The position numbers were made by a program, and so were the translations under genes. Below, piece after piece: positions 11,241 to 22,568 of a stretch of 64,000 bases of DNA. How positions within the stretch are numbered: the first letter of the stretch is position 1; each line of letters starts with the position of its first letter. Source of the stretch: Posidonia oceanica (taxonomy: Eukaryota; Streptophyta; Magnoliopsida; Alismatales; Posidoniaceae); contig JAZBRS010000029.1 in the NCBI GenBank assembly GCA_037176725.1, forward strand, positions 129,365,001 to 129,429,000. The letters are read 5' to 3'. The notes below the pieces were generated by a model that was not told the origin of the DNA, searched no databases, and saw nothing but the letters and a program-made list of their open reading frames with translations.

Positions 11241-12419
11241 ATAAAAAATAAAACCATAGTCTGCTATAGTGCTACAGTGGCGACGTGGGCCTTTAGCAAT
11301 CCAGCGAGCTGCGGAGGCTCAGGAGGCGGCGGCGAGGCACGGGCAACGTACGACTGAGGCGCTAGGGGTCTGAAGAGGGCCTAGAGGCGGTCCGGAAGAG
11401 CGGCAGGCTATCTGCTGCGGCGAAGTCGGCTCACAGGCGGCAGCCGACGCCGGGGAAGAAGGAGAAGGCCGGCGAGGTTGAAAACGTGGCATAGGGCACG
11501 AAATGCACAGGCGATGGGCTGGGATGCAAGAAGGGACAACGACGGAACTAAGGGAAGCGCTAGTTACCTGAGGGAGTGTGCGGACTGTGCTGTCGACCTC
11601 GAATGGGTGCAGCAAAGGTGCTGCAGGCGGAGGCAGCGACGGGCCATAGGCGTGATCGGAGTAAGTTCCTTGGCGTCCTCCGGAGCTCAGGGAAGTCTCA
11701 AACCGCTCCCTTCACACTCAATTCCCAGATTTGGGAAAATGGGTGCCATTGTGAATTTTGGGTCTCTTTTCCTCTCTATGGCTCTCACTAGTGTTGGCTC
11801 TTGCAGGTGGGCTCGTGGGAAGCTGGTGAAGGTGGAGAGGGGGTGCTTTGGTGGGTCTGCGGCGGTGTGTGAGGTTGAATGGGTCGTTGCTGCACGAGGG
11901 AAGAAATGGGTTCTATAGGTGTTTGTGGTGAAGATGGGTGGTTCTGTGCGATCGTGAGGATTGCTGGGGATTGCTCTGGAGTCGTGGGAGTTCCTGGATT
12001 GCAATGGGTTGAATTGGGTCGCTGAGGATGCGTGTGAGAGATGTGAATCAGTGTGTGAGGGGTGCGAGGTTGCAGTAGATCCAATGGGGTTGTTGTTGGG
12101 TATTAGGAGGTGAATTGAGATTGCTCTGGAGGAGTTGGAGATCTGGGAATTGCAGTGGGTTGAATTGGGTGCTGAGGATGTCTGCCGTGTGTCAAGGGAG
12201 GGCGTATGTCTATGTGGGGTGTCCTAGTCTGTGTCCTCTCTCTCTCTGTGTGATCCCCCTCTCTTGCAGTTGTGTAGGTGTGTTTCTATGGGTCCGGCCA
12301 CAGAAGGTGGTATGGGCATGGTGGGCGTCGTGGAGGTCGTGGGTGATGGTTGCAGGTCGTGGTGTTTTGAAAGAAGAGGGAAAATGAAGGGGGAAGGCAG
12401 CAGTTGGTGGGTTTGTGAG

Positions 12420-12680
12420 GAAAAGAGAAAGAAAAGAAAAGGAAGAAGGAGGGAGAAGTGGGCCAGGCTGAAAAGAAAGAAAAAAGAAAGAAAGAGGAAG
12501 AGAGAAAGAGGGAGAGGAGGAAAGGAAAAGAAAAGAAAGAAAAAAGTTGGGTGGGTGGGCTTGGGCCGGTGGTGGAGAAAGAAGGAAAAAGAAAAAGAAG
12601 AAGAAAAGAAAGAAGAAAAAGAAAGAAAGGAAAAGAGGAAAAAGAGAAGAAAAGGAAAAAGAAAAAAAGAAAGGAGAATG
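12420..12680. repeat. Purine (GA/AAG) tract in the LTR of element A
   Basis: About 260 bp made almost entirely of G and A on the plus strand, broken by a GGTGGGCTTGGGCCGG segment. The long Lys/Arg/Glu open frames here are a by-product of this composition. An equivalent tract sits at 50,440-50,672 in the related solo LTR. Confidence 0.8.
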
Positions 12681-12859
12681 AGCTTTGGGCTTGGGCTTGG
12701 TGTGTGGGCTTCTAGGGTTTTCTAGGGTTTAGGTGGGATTTCTAGGGTTTATGTTTGAGGTTTTATCCTAGGTTTTGTGAGGTTTTTGTGTAAGTTTTCT
12801 AGGTTTAAGTCCACTAGAGAAGAGCTATTCATACAGAGGTCAAAAGTGGGGTGTCTACA

Positions 12860-12871
12860 GATGCCCCTCCC
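12860..12871 (-). other. Polypurine tract of element A
   Basis: On the minus strand GGGAGGGGCATC directly precedes the LTR start TGTAGACACCCC. The same GGGGCAT core precedes the LTR ending at 32,126. Related GATGCCCCTAG sequences at about 14,231 and 17,090 lie near the nested solo LTR. Confidence 0.75.
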
Positions 12872-14469
12872 TGAGCGAAGTCAAGGGGACCGAGGCTGCT
12901 GCTTAGGGTTGACAAGACACTCCACCTGACACCGGCGAGAGCCAGGTGTTGCTATTGGCAGGAGCCACTTATTCGACGGATACACCGAAAATCATGACTC
13001 GTTGCCTCAATGTAGATGCTAATGTGATGCTTACACTAATGCTATACTTACACTAATGCTCATTGCGCTATACTCCACTGGGGAAAAAGCGGGTGATGCA
13101 TGCACGTGGTTGTGGCAGAAAATGCAATGCAAAAGGGGCGCTGGGCAATACAGATAGGAAAGCCAGACGACCAAGTGCGCTGAGCGGTGTGTGGCTTCAG
13201 CGCGGGGGTGCCATTCACTGAGATTTTCTCGAGGCTAAGGCGATGCAAATATTGAAAGTAAGATGCTGTGGTTGTGCTTGCGGTGGTGGACACGTAATGC
13301 CAAGGAAGCGATCCTGGGCCGTGCACTACTACGGGCGTCATTCAAAGCAGGCAAGCTTCATAGAGCTGCAGGTGCTGAGGATATCACTTTAAGCAATGCG
13401 TGAACCAGGGGTTTGATTCTTAAGTATGCCATGTCCGGGAAAGCAGAATGCGGCAATTGGTGTGATGACTACAGAGAGTATAGCAGCGCAATGAGAATGC
13501 AATGTTATGGGATATTATGCAGTGAAATGCAGTGTATATACAGTGTGACGTCGAGCATGTGAAACCGAAGAAACGATCTTGGCCGCGCACTACCGCGAGT
13601 ATCATCCAAAGCGGGCAAGCTTCATAGAGCTGCGGGTGCTGAGGATGCTACCTTAAGCAATACGCGAACCAGAGGTTCGAACCCTAGGTGTGCGATGTCC
13701 GTGTGATGATGAGATACAATACTAGTACTGACTCTACTGGGAATACAAGGAAGATACATGATGATATGCAATAAGATGCTATGATATGCAATAGAATGCT
13801 ATTACACTACGATGAAGGGGTGATAAGTTAATGGACCTATCGCCGGATAGTTGGGGATTATCGACCCTGTGAGGAGTTAACGGACTCATCGCCGGATAGT
13901 TGGGGATTATCGGCCCGCGAGGAGTTAACGGCCTCATCACCGGATAGTTGGGGATTATCGGCCCGCGAGGAGTTATCGGACTCATCACTGGATAGTTAAG
14001 GCTATTAGCCTTGTGATGAGTTAACAGACTCATCATCGGATAGTTAGGGATCATCGGCCTGCGACGAGTTAACGGACTCATCACTAGATAGTTAAGGATT
14101 ATCGGCCCTGTGAGGAGGGAGAGTGGTGGGCATATCGAACCGGATGGCGCAGCATAGGTCCGTAGGCCGTCCCGCGATAGTTGGAGATGTTAGCCTAATG
14201 AGGGTGAGACAATATCAAAGGGAAACAAAAAGAGATGCCCCTAGTATCAGGAATGATACCAGGGGACAGCCGAAACGCCCTTGGCATCGAAGATGGTGAC
14301 AAGCCAACGAGTTTGTCAGGCAGGAGAGGTGATCACAAGTGGGAGGACTTGTAATCACAAATGCAAAGGGAATACCGTACCCGATGGTGTGGCAGAGGTT
14401 CGTAGACGTTCCCGTAACAGTTAGGGATGTCAACCCAATGCAGATGGAAATGTGATACCATGGGGCAGC
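12872..14469 (-). mobile_element. Internal 3' region of element A with two long repeats and a 48-bp array
   Basis: No gene is seen. Two segments (about 13,315-13,410 and 13,575-13,700) repeat GCGGGCAAGCTTCATAGAGC and following sequence. The 48-bp array is listed separately. An inverted repeat, CCCCTAGTATC...GATACCAGGGG, lies at about 14,237-14,264; its counterpart at 17,093-17,120 keeps the stem with a different loop. Confidence 0.6.
13815..14118. repeat. 48-bp tandem repeat, about six copies
   Basis: The unit contains GAGTTAACGGACTCATCACC followed by GGATAGTTGGGGATTATCGG and CCCGCGAG. GAGTTAACGGACTC is itself a short inverted repeat. Copies differ by a few substitutions. Degenerate relatives continue at 17,176-17,470 on the other side of the solo LTR, so the insertion split a longer array region. 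Confidence 0.85.
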
Positions 14470-17075
14470 TGTGACCGTCTGCCGCTTGGGCCCACGGCGG
14501 GTCTCGCAACGCTGCCATAGCTCGCGATGCGATCGTGCCGTGAGAGAGGGTGGTAAGCCGCGGTCAGCAGTGAATCTAGGGAAAAAACTCGACTCGAAAA
14601 CACTGAGAAAACGCAAAGAAAAAACACAAAGATAAGACAAAAATGGAGTCGCCACCTAGTCTATTGTTGGGAAGATGAGGAAAACCGGGGAAATGTAAGA
14701 AAACATGCAAATGGATGCAATGCTATGCAAAATGATTGACTCGTGCCAAGGATGATGGCAAAATGGTCACTGTAGGCCAGAGAAAGGGTAAGGACTCCTG
14801 TTACGCATGGGAAGGTATTAGGCACCCCCGACACGTCCGAGGAATCGGTCTTTCTTGGCTAAACTTGCTTGCATTTGTAGGATTGTCGGCAATGCTTGCC
14901 TTTAACTGTACGCCCAGGGGGCGATGAATGCCATGCCATGCTATGTATGCTTAAATGCCTGAATGCCATGTATGGAAAATTAAGCGTGCAGCCTATGTGC
15001 TTAGCAGCATTGCCTGTGTTCCGAACCGGGCGGGTCCTGGTTCGTAAGAACTCCAGACAATAAGCATCACTACCCTAAATGCGATGCAGGCAAGAAATTA
15101 AAATGCCGAAGAAAACCAAGCAATGCGAATAGCGACATGCAATGGAAAATAAGTCTGAGGCGGAAAACCACGAGAAAGCAAGCGATGCGAGGAGTAAAAC
15201 AGGTCGAAAGGACAAAGCCAAGGTGCAAAACTTGAAAGCCACAGCTAAATCACATGCTGGAATGATTAAACATGCTCTGGAAGTGAACAAATGCAAGAAA
15301 CGAGGATCGGGCCGAAAATAGCGATTAAAAACTGTGTACAGCAGATTTAAAATGTTGGACGCTGAAATCACCAGCGTCCAACGTTGGACGCTGGGATCTT
15401 CAGTGTCCAACACCTGAAGTCTGATTTTTCAAAAGGAGTGAATGCATGCTATGATAAACACTGATCTAAATGTAATGCAGTAACTGAGGATGCACAAATC
15501 ATGCTGTGCAATCAAAGCAAGAAGCTGGTAATCACAGGATCAAGGCAAACAAGCATTAGCAGCAAATTAAAACTCAAACAGGGAAGAGCAACGTTGGATG
15601 TTGGACATCCCAGCGTCCAACGAGGCAAGGCAGATTCAAAAAAAAAAAAATGAGCACTTGAATTAAAATGCATTTAAGGGCAGTAAAGCACAAGATTCAA
15701 GGCATGATACAGATATGTGTGTGCCAATGCATGCTTCATGCAATATGATCAGTAAATGATTGATTGCATTGTAAGAAAAACAAGCTAAAAGAGAACAGGG
15801 ACGTTGGACGCTGGTATTGGCAACGTCCTACGTTGGACGCGTCGTACCAAGCGTCCAACACCCTGAACTAAGATCAGACTGTAATGTAGCTAAGTTGACA
15901 TGCAATTAAAGAGAAATGAAACATGAGATTACAAAATAAGTGGATGCATGCGTGAGAGGTGTATGCACAAAGATTTAGACCTCAACAAACATTTTAATCT
16001 ACTTGCAAAGGAAAGAAAGCAACAAATGAGCAACAGGGACGTTGGACGATGGGAATGGCAGCGTCCTACGTTGGACGCACCAGTTCCAGCGTCCAACATG
16101 TCGAGTTGCTTCAGATCATTCACAGGCGCTCAAATGGATTGAAAACTTAAAATTAGCTAGGTAATAAGCAAGAGCATGCAATAACGATCACAGACATGCA
16201 TTTAATGCAAGAAATGACTGAGTGGTTTGCTCTACCTGCCTCCTCCCTTTCGCCGCCGGAATTCATGGCTTTTCCGGCCACTAGAGTGGTCGGAATGCCA
16301 CGAAGCTCGACTGTGGAACTTTCTGAGGGTGAGGGAGGAGTGAGGAGCTAAGGAGGAGGATGTACCTACCTGTAATTTACGCCAGAGATGTCGCAGTGGA
16401 GGTGTGTGCGGCCGATTGGAGTTGGCAGACTGTGGGCGGATGGTGAGCTTGCTGGTTGGTCTGGAGGCCGGGGAACTGTGTGGGAAGCTTTGGTGCACTC
16501 TGGGGGACACTCCTGGATCGCACAAGGGAGGTTGGGAGGCTCTGGTGGCTCTCAATTCTCTCCGGAATCCGACTGTCTCTCTTGCTGTCCCGTTTGAATG
16601 GGTTGTGAGTTTTTGGTTTTGTTTGCTGGGCTACCTAGGTGGCAGGGCATGGTGGGGGTGTCTCAGTATGGTGTGGCGGTATGGAGGGGAGATCGTGGGA
16701 GTTGTCAGAGGCCACAAAAGTCAAAAGGAGATCATGGGTGCTCTGGTTGCTGTTTCAGTGCATTGGACGCTTGGCTGGGTGCGTCCAACGTTGGACGCTG
16801 GAATTGCTACGTCCAACGTTGGTCGTTGAAATGGGTGCGTCCAACGTTGGCTGCTGCAATGTACAGCGTCCAACACTCGAAAGAGGTTTTTGGGGTATTT
16901 TTGTGGGATTTTGGTGGATTTGGGCAGGTTTGAAGGTTTAGGTGTAGGTTTGGGGTCGGTTTGAGGGTCTAGGTGTAGGTTTGGGTGGGTTTGAAAAAAG
17001 AGAGCCATCCCAGAGTCTGAGCAAGCTTGCAGGAGAGTTCACCATCTTCCAGGTAGTCAAAATGGGGTGTCAACA
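14470..17075 (-). mobile_element. Solo LTR (2,606 bp) with 5-bp target duplication GCAGC, Tat-like
   Basis: Plus-strand ends are TGTGACCGTC at 14470 and GGGGTGTCAACA at 17075. The flanking 5 bp are identical, GCAGC at 14465-14469 and 17076-17080. The interior holds the conserved core (14,640-14,860), five palindrome clusters (15,354-16,875) and a telomere-like tract (16,890-17,000), but no primer site, PPT or gene, so it is a solo LTR. It belongs to the same broad group as the element A LTR but differs in the middle, having palindromes in place of the 91-bp array. Confidence 0.88.
15354..16875. repeat. Five clusters of GTTGGACGC/GCGTCCAAC palindromes (theme 2)
   Basis: Clusters at 15,354-15,411, 15,591-15,621, 15,801-15,860, 16,040-16,097 and 16,762-16,875. 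The full form is four half-sites in alternating orientation, GTTGGACGC-n-GCGTCCAACGTTGGACGC-n-GCGTCCAAC with spacers of about 12-14 bp, which would fold as two adjacent hairpins around a perfect 18-bp central palindrome. The first four clusters start 210-240 bp apart. Confidence 0.88.
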
Positions 17076-17080
17076 GCAGC

Positions 17081-18700
17081 AAATAAAGATGCCCCTAGTA
17101 TCGTGAACGATACCAGGGGATAGTCGAAGCGTCCATGGCATCAAAATGCAAAGTGGAGACAAAACTAACGTGTTTGCCAGTCGAGTAGTTAGGGATACCA
17201 GCCCGGTGATAAGTTGACGAACTCATCGCTGGATAATTAGGACTATCAGCCTGATAAAGACATTTTGACGGACGTCAACCGGATAGTTAGGGCTGCCAGC
17301 CCAGATAGACATGAAGGAACTAGACAGAATGACGGGTGTCAACTGAGCAGTTAGGGCTGCCAGCCCGGCGAAGAGTTAATGGACTCATCACCGGATAGTT
17401 AGGGGTATCAGTCCGATAAATACATTTTGACGGGCGTCAACCGAGTAGTTAGGACTGCCAGCCCGGTGCAATGAGATGGATGTAAGGGCTCACCGTACGA
17501 CGTGCAATGCCAGTGGGGAATGCAATGGGTTGATGCGATGCAAATGCAAGGAAAGTGCGAGGGATACAAGAAGGAAAACGGGGACCCATCGTGGTGGGTG
17601 TGCTATGGTCTCAGAGTGGGCATGCGGTGTAGCGTCACGAGGTGACAAACGATGGACATTCCAATCATCACAGACCTACCCAACGCGGTGGGTGACCAAA
17701 GCTTTGAAAAAGTGCAGAGCCTTTGAGCGAGGTTAGGCAAAAAGTGCTCATCCTTGACTCTGATTTTCGAAAACAGAAGAAGGGGAAGATAGGTTATTAT
17801 GCATGTATGTTCTGTTCTACTCTCAGTCTCACTTTGTAGCCACATGCAAGAAATGACGCTGCTCAGGTGAGACCTGCCTGGGATTGTCGATGCCTGACAT
17901 CCTCTCGGCACTGCTTGTTGTCCAAAGTTGGGTTTTCTGATTAAAAAATTTTTCTGAGTTTTTTGTATTTTAGAAAGGGAACAAGCATGTTTTTTTAGTT
18001 TTGTGGATTTGTGATTTTTATGGTTTTTACTTTTTTAGAAAAACATAAAATCAAAACCAGCGGAAAGGGAAAGCATGTTTTTTGTTGTTTTTTGATTTTT
18101 TTAATGCTTTTGTCTTTTACAGGATGTAGGAAATGACATGTACATGCAGGAAGGGATATGTGCATGCGAGGAGAAGAATGCAAGTTTTTGGATTTTCATT
18201 GGTTTTGTATTTTTTTATGACTTTTCCGTTTTAAGAAAACATAAAAAAGGGAAAACTGGCGGAAAGGAAACCATGTTTTTTCATTGTTTCTTGATTTTTT
18301 GATTTTTTTGATGTTTTTGTCTTTTACAGGATGTAGGAAATGATATGTACATGCAGGAAGGGATGTGTGCATGCGAGAAGAAGAATGCGTGTTTTTGGAT
18401 GTTTCATTGGTTTTGTATTTTTTATGGGTTTTTTGTTTTATGGAGACATAAAATCAAAAACTTGAAGGAAGGAGAAACATGTTTTTGTTTGTTTTTAGTA
18501 TTTTTGATTTTTTTGTTGTTTTTTGGTTTTCCAGGATGCCGAAAAATGGAATGTACACATAGAAAATGAAAGTACATGTTTTTAGGTTTTTCATGTGTTT
18601 TGTATTTTTTATAGGTTTTCTGACATGGCGAGAAAACGCAAAACAAAACGAAAAGACAAAGCAAGAAATAAAGGAGAAAGTAAGAGGGACGTACCTATCA
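17081..18700 (-). mobile_element. Internal region of element A with 48-bp-related and ~205-bp repeats
   Basis: From 17,176 to 17,470 degenerate units alternate GGATAGTTAGG-CTGCCAGCCC and GACGGGCGTCAACC motifs. From 17,935 to 18,625 three to four copies of a repeat of about 205 bp are present (GGATGTAGGAAATGACATG at 18,122; 18,331; diverged at 18,534), T-rich between. No gene recognised. Confidence 0.7.
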
Positions 18701-21193
18701 GCAACCTCAGGATAGAGGTGTTGGGTCCATTCCTACGCTGCTGGTGCTATCAGTGGGGTCTGCTGTCGGCAGTGTGGGATGCACTGGGGCTACTGATGGT
18801 AGTGTAGGGAGCACTGGAGCTACTAGGGTTGAAGGAAATACAGACCTGGATGAAGCTGCGATCGAACTTGTTGGTGATGCTGCTGTTGCGTCTCCGAGCG
18901 TCCCCCGAGCAAACCAGGAAAGGTGGGAAAAGGAGATTGCGCCGATGGGATCGGAAGGATCCACCGGGGTGGAGCTGGACTCAGAGAAGACTAGAGTGAG
19001 GGAGAAGACTCCCGAGGTTCTGACATCTTCGAAGCCTGCAGGCTCGGAAGAGGAAGGGCCGGCTACACTAAGTTGTGCAAGTGTTGGTGCAAGTGCGTGT
19101 GCAGGTGTCGGTGTAGGTGCTGCCTCCTACGCGGAATGCTGAAGACCTTGCGGTCTATCAGGCCCTGGACGGCATCCCGTAAAGTGACGCAGTCATCCAT
19201 CGAGTGCCCCATGGCTCGATGGAAGTTGCAGAACTGATCCGTGTTATGCCACCACGGAGGGGGATTCGATGACGGGCGGACAGCTGGGAGTCTCAAGTGT
19301 GACTCGACCTAGGGGAAGATGACAGTCAATGGTTCAACTAGAGGGGTGTAAGCACTCTTGGCTCGACGAGGTCGTCTCTGTCCTAGTTGGAGTCCTTGCC
19401 GAGCAGGTGCGATGTGATGCACGGGCTCGACAGTGGCAGTGTGTGTAAGACTATGTGCGTACTCTAGCGGAAAAGAGTTTGGCTGACTCGCTGCAATGGC
19501 GGGCTCTGCGAAAGGCTCAACATATGCGACGGCGTCTTGTTCGGAGTAGTCGGGAGCGGAGTCTCTGTTGCAAGTGCCGCCACGGCAATTGCTGCTAGAG
19601 TTGTTGTTGATCTGCCCAACTATTGCAGCAAGTGCGGGGAAATGCCCACTTCGCAGTGTGCTTTCCATGCGGGCGCCAAATCTAATCAGCGATGCAAGAC
19701 TAGTGACTGCTTGGATGGATAGTAGGGCTCCAATCGCTGGCTGCGCCACCTTGATGATTATGTCGATAGATTCCTCGACGGAGGGTCTATCTCTGAGCTG
19801 GGCGGCTATGGAACGCCAGCGACCGACATACTCCCCGAATGGCTCATGGCACCTCTACCGAATGGCGACAAGATCCTCTTGCTTGGGGATCAAGTCAAGG
19901 TTAAAAGAATACTGATCAAGGAAAGCCTGGGAAAGATCATTCTAAGTCTGAACCGTGGCCATGTCAAGGGAAGTGAACCACTTGAGCGCAGGGCCGGTTA
20001 GACTCTTTTGAAATAGGCGGATCAGGAGCCTGTCGTCAGCTTGAAGCTGAGCAAAGTCTCTATAGTATGCCCTTAGATGCGTGATGGGGCAGCCACTACC
20101 GTTGTACTTTTCAAACTCCAGGATGCGGAAGTTCGAAGGGAGTGTGGCCTCTAGGAAGTAGCAAAGGTCCCGGAATCGGTAGGACTGGCGGTCCGTGCCT
20201 TGCACTTGACGAAGTGCTCTCTCCATATCACCTATCCTGGCGAGGAGAGCGTCTAAAACTGCTGTTGGTAATGATTGTGCAGCTAAGGCAGGGACAAAGT
20301 ATGCCGTATGGGTCGCGAAAGCGCTTCTCCAGATCCACCATCACGACACCTGGTGTCGAGGTGTGGGGGCCAGCATACCCGTGCGATCGTGAGTAGTGTT
20401 GTGGGATGCATGTGGGAGTCTGAACCTAATGCAAATGGGGTGAATAGATAGTATGCGGTGCAGTGTCAGGCGTAGTGCGTGGGAGCAGCAGCTATTGCAC
20501 TGGTTAGGTCCTGAGCAACGGGCTCTGAGGGTGTTGTGCTCCTGCCAATCCCAGAGACTGGCCACCAGGTGATGGAGTAGCATGCAGTGGATAGTGTTGT
20601 GTTGATGCAGGAGGCAGAAAAAGCGCCCACATCGCCGAAGTTGTGAGGAGCTGGGGTGATGGCAAGGGCGGAAATGCGGTGTGGTGAGCCTGCAGAGCTA
20701 TGGTGCGCTGCACCGGAACCTCAGGGGTCGGAGGGAGGGGGCGGACCGTAGTCAGGTCGAGTGCAAAAGCCATGTCTCGCAACCTCTCGGCCTTAGCCAA
20801 CAGGCGTCGTGCTTGCGAGGCAGGGGATTCGTCGACCGACGGGCCGGGGCGCAAAGGGGTGCTCGCCAAAGGGGGCACGGAAACAGAGGAGTCAATTGGG
20901 GGAGACCCTATGACAGAAACAGCCGCAAAGGACTGAATTCCCGAGATGGGAAAGCCCTAGGATGGAACAAAAGGCAACACTCCTAGAGCCTGAGTGACGG
21001 TCACTGCGGTTAACTCGGTGACAAACTCCAGATCGACTGGGGTCTGCCCTTGTCTCAAATAGAGGGGCTGGGAAGTCTCCTGCACCAAAAGTGGAGAAGA
21101 GACAACGACCATCAAAGCAAGGGAAGGAGAAACCGAAGTCGGTATCTCCTCTGACGCCAAAGAGGAAGAGGGCTCGCCAGTATGCTGGGCCAT
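18701..21193 (-). pseudogene. gag: Decayed Tat-lineage gag gene of element A
   Basis: Gag forms the virus-like particle that packages element RNA. On the minus strand the N-terminus (MAQHTGEPSSS at 21193) and a Pro-rich segment (SPQLLTTSAMWALF, about 20,580-20,640) are in one frame, and the capsid part follows after a frameshift: ILEFEKYNGSGCPITHLRAY, FQKSLTGPALKWFTSLD (before 19,942), then NDLSQAFLDQYSFNLDL and PFGEYVGRWRSIAAQL. Near 19,063-19,296 lies CNFHRAMGHSMDDC, the cysteine-histidine box expected just before protease in this lineage. Stops occur at about 20,956, 19,942, 19,860 and 19,309. The Pro-rich segment closely matches gag of the plus-strand element at 51,650-51,870. The sequence after 19,063 is Ser/Thr/Pro-rich with no protease motif. 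Confidence 0.82.
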
Positions 21194-21414
21194 AACGGAC
21201 AGCAAGCGAGTGCGAAAAGGTCTACAGCTGAAAGCAGGAACACGGAACACGAGACCTAAGGTGAGCTATTGTCGAAGGCGACAGATAGCTCAGAGACAGA
21301 GAGGAGGGATGCTCGAGATCCTGGCTGAGGAACTCGCACCTACCTGCAAAACAACAAAGGCATCAGAAGATGGAAGCAAAACAAGTTATTAGGAGTGGCA
21401 TGAATGACACACGT

Positions 21415-21735
21415 GCAAAATGAATGCCCTATTATGTACTCTCTCACCATGCATGTCCTGAGTAGGTGGCCTACTCGGACTCACTCATGGGAAATGGGTT
21501 TATTGACAGACTCCAGGCCAGAAAAAGTTGGTCCCCCGTCTAAATCCTAGCCAAAGCTCAGGCAGTAACGGGGTGGTACGTTAGGAGCCTCGACCCTACC
21601 AAAGCATGGGCAGTACCCTCTACTAACACCGACACGACCCCTGACAAGGGGGGACAGACCGACCAACTTGCCCCATGCCAAAGCAGTGGAACAAGAGACT
21701 GAGACTATCCTTCTCAGACTAAGTGGGTGGACTCA
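21415..21735 (-). other. Conserved leader block between primer site and gag (element A)
   Basis: About 300 bp of untranslated leader match, in the element's orientation, the leader of the plus-strand element at 45,478-45,785. Shared landmarks include TGAGTCCACCCA, GGGGTCGTGTCGGTGTTAGT and GCCTGAGC(T/C)TTAGCTAGGAT-type strings. Conservation of non-coding leader between otherwise diverged copies suggests an RNA packaging or dimerisation signal; that role is inference. Confidence 0.7.
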
Positions 21736-22349
21736 GGGATGAGAAGATGCATGCTTTCTAGTATGAATCAATCATGCGAATATGCTTTAAAGTGTTTTAC
21801 TTGCATTTTATTTAACCAAAGGGGAAATTTGCAAGTTTTGGCTCTAGTTGTGCTTAAAATTCAAAGTTTGGCTTTATTGTTGCTTTTAAATTAAGCCAAA
21901 GGGGGGCAAACATGTTTTTAATATCCTAGGCATGGCATATGCATGAAGGGGAAAGAAACAGGACGGCATGCCATGCAAGCAATCATACAACAAGGCAAAA
22001 GGCATGTGCCTGGCATGTGCAAGTGTTGTAGACATGATAGTGAAAAGAAAGCACTCATCACATCAAAAGGCAAGAATACATGGCATGTGCACGTGTGGTG
22101 GCATAGCAATTGTGTAAAACAAAACATTTACTACCCAAAAGGCATGTATTATTGCGCTAAGCAAGCATTTAGGCATGGCATTAAGCAGATAAGGCATGGA
22201 TAAGCGAGAAATAAAGTAAGTAAAGATAGAGTAAGCAGTAAAGCATGTAAAGACAAGGCAAGCAATAAAGTAATGGAAACAGGCATAAGGCAAGCAAAAT
22301 GCAAAATCCAAGCAAGCGAGAAAGCCAAAACGAAAGCCAGAGTCTAGAA

Positions 22350-22367
22350 TCCCCAGCAGAGTCGCCA
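22350..22367 (-). other. Primer binding site of element A
   Basis: On the minus strand TGGCGACTCTGCTGGGGA starts one base after the LTR end. It differs by one base from TGGCGACTCCGCTGGGGA at 44946-44963 in the plus-strand element. I did not identify the tRNA with certainty. A partial copy of the same sequence lies inside the LTR about 105 bp away (GGAGTCGCCACC, 22,469). Confidence 0.75.
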
Positions 22368-22368
22368 C

Positions 22369-22568
22369 TATAGCGATCCCGTCTCGAAATTCGAACCGAC
22401 GAGGGGCTCGAGAGAGAGGTCACTAGAAGAGCCGCGAAGAGGAAAACAAAAGATAAAGCAAAAAAATGGAGTCGCCACCTAGTCTATTAAGTTGGGAGAC
22501 GTTGAAAACCGGGGAAATGTATGACAACATGCAAATGGATGCAATGTTATGCAAAATGAATGACTATC
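22369..22568 (-). mobile_element. Truncated 5' LTR of element A
   Basis: Starts TATAGCGATCCCGTCTCGAA (TG changed to TA at the terminus) and matches 9042-9240 closely, then identity stops abruptly at about 22,568 within AATGAATGACT. The breakpoint joins unrelated sequence and marks a deletion or insertion boundary. Confidence 0.8.

Larger units (their letters stand above)
9042..12859 (-). mobile_element. 3' LTR of element A (3.8 kb)
   Basis: Plus-strand ends are TGTAGCGATCCC at 9042 and GGGGTGTCTACA at 12859; on the minus strand it starts TGTAGACACCCC. The first about 250 bp from 9042 match the stump at 22369-22568, confirming the LTR pair. The LTR contains, from its 3' end, a conserved core (9,130-9,375), a 91-bp degenerate array (10,310-11,240), a GC-rich gene-like stretch (11,280-12,400), a purine tract (12,420-12,680) and a degenerate telomere-like tract (12,690-12,830). 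The GC-rich part has open frames on both strands but no recognisable protein. Confidence 0.82.
9042..22568 (-). mobile_element. Gag-only Tat-like Ty3/gypsy element (element A), minus strand
   Basis: Parts in minus-strand order are: stump of 5' LTR (22369-22568), primer binding site (22350-22367), long leader with a conserved block, decayed gag (19063-21193), a region of tandem arrays, polypurine tract (12860-12871) and 3' LTR (9042-12859). Gag resembles the Tat/Ogre lineage. No protease, reverse transcriptase, RNase H or integrase was found between gag and the PPT, so this is a large non-autonomous derivative. A 2.6-kb solo LTR with target duplication is inserted at 14,470-17,075. The 5' LTR is truncated at 22,568, so an outer target duplication cannot be tested. 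Confidence 0.8.

Noticed and set aside
12231..12725. Lys/Arg/Glu-rich open frame
   Set aside because: It is an artefact of the purine tract in the LTR; the equivalent tract at 50,440 gives similar meaningless frames.
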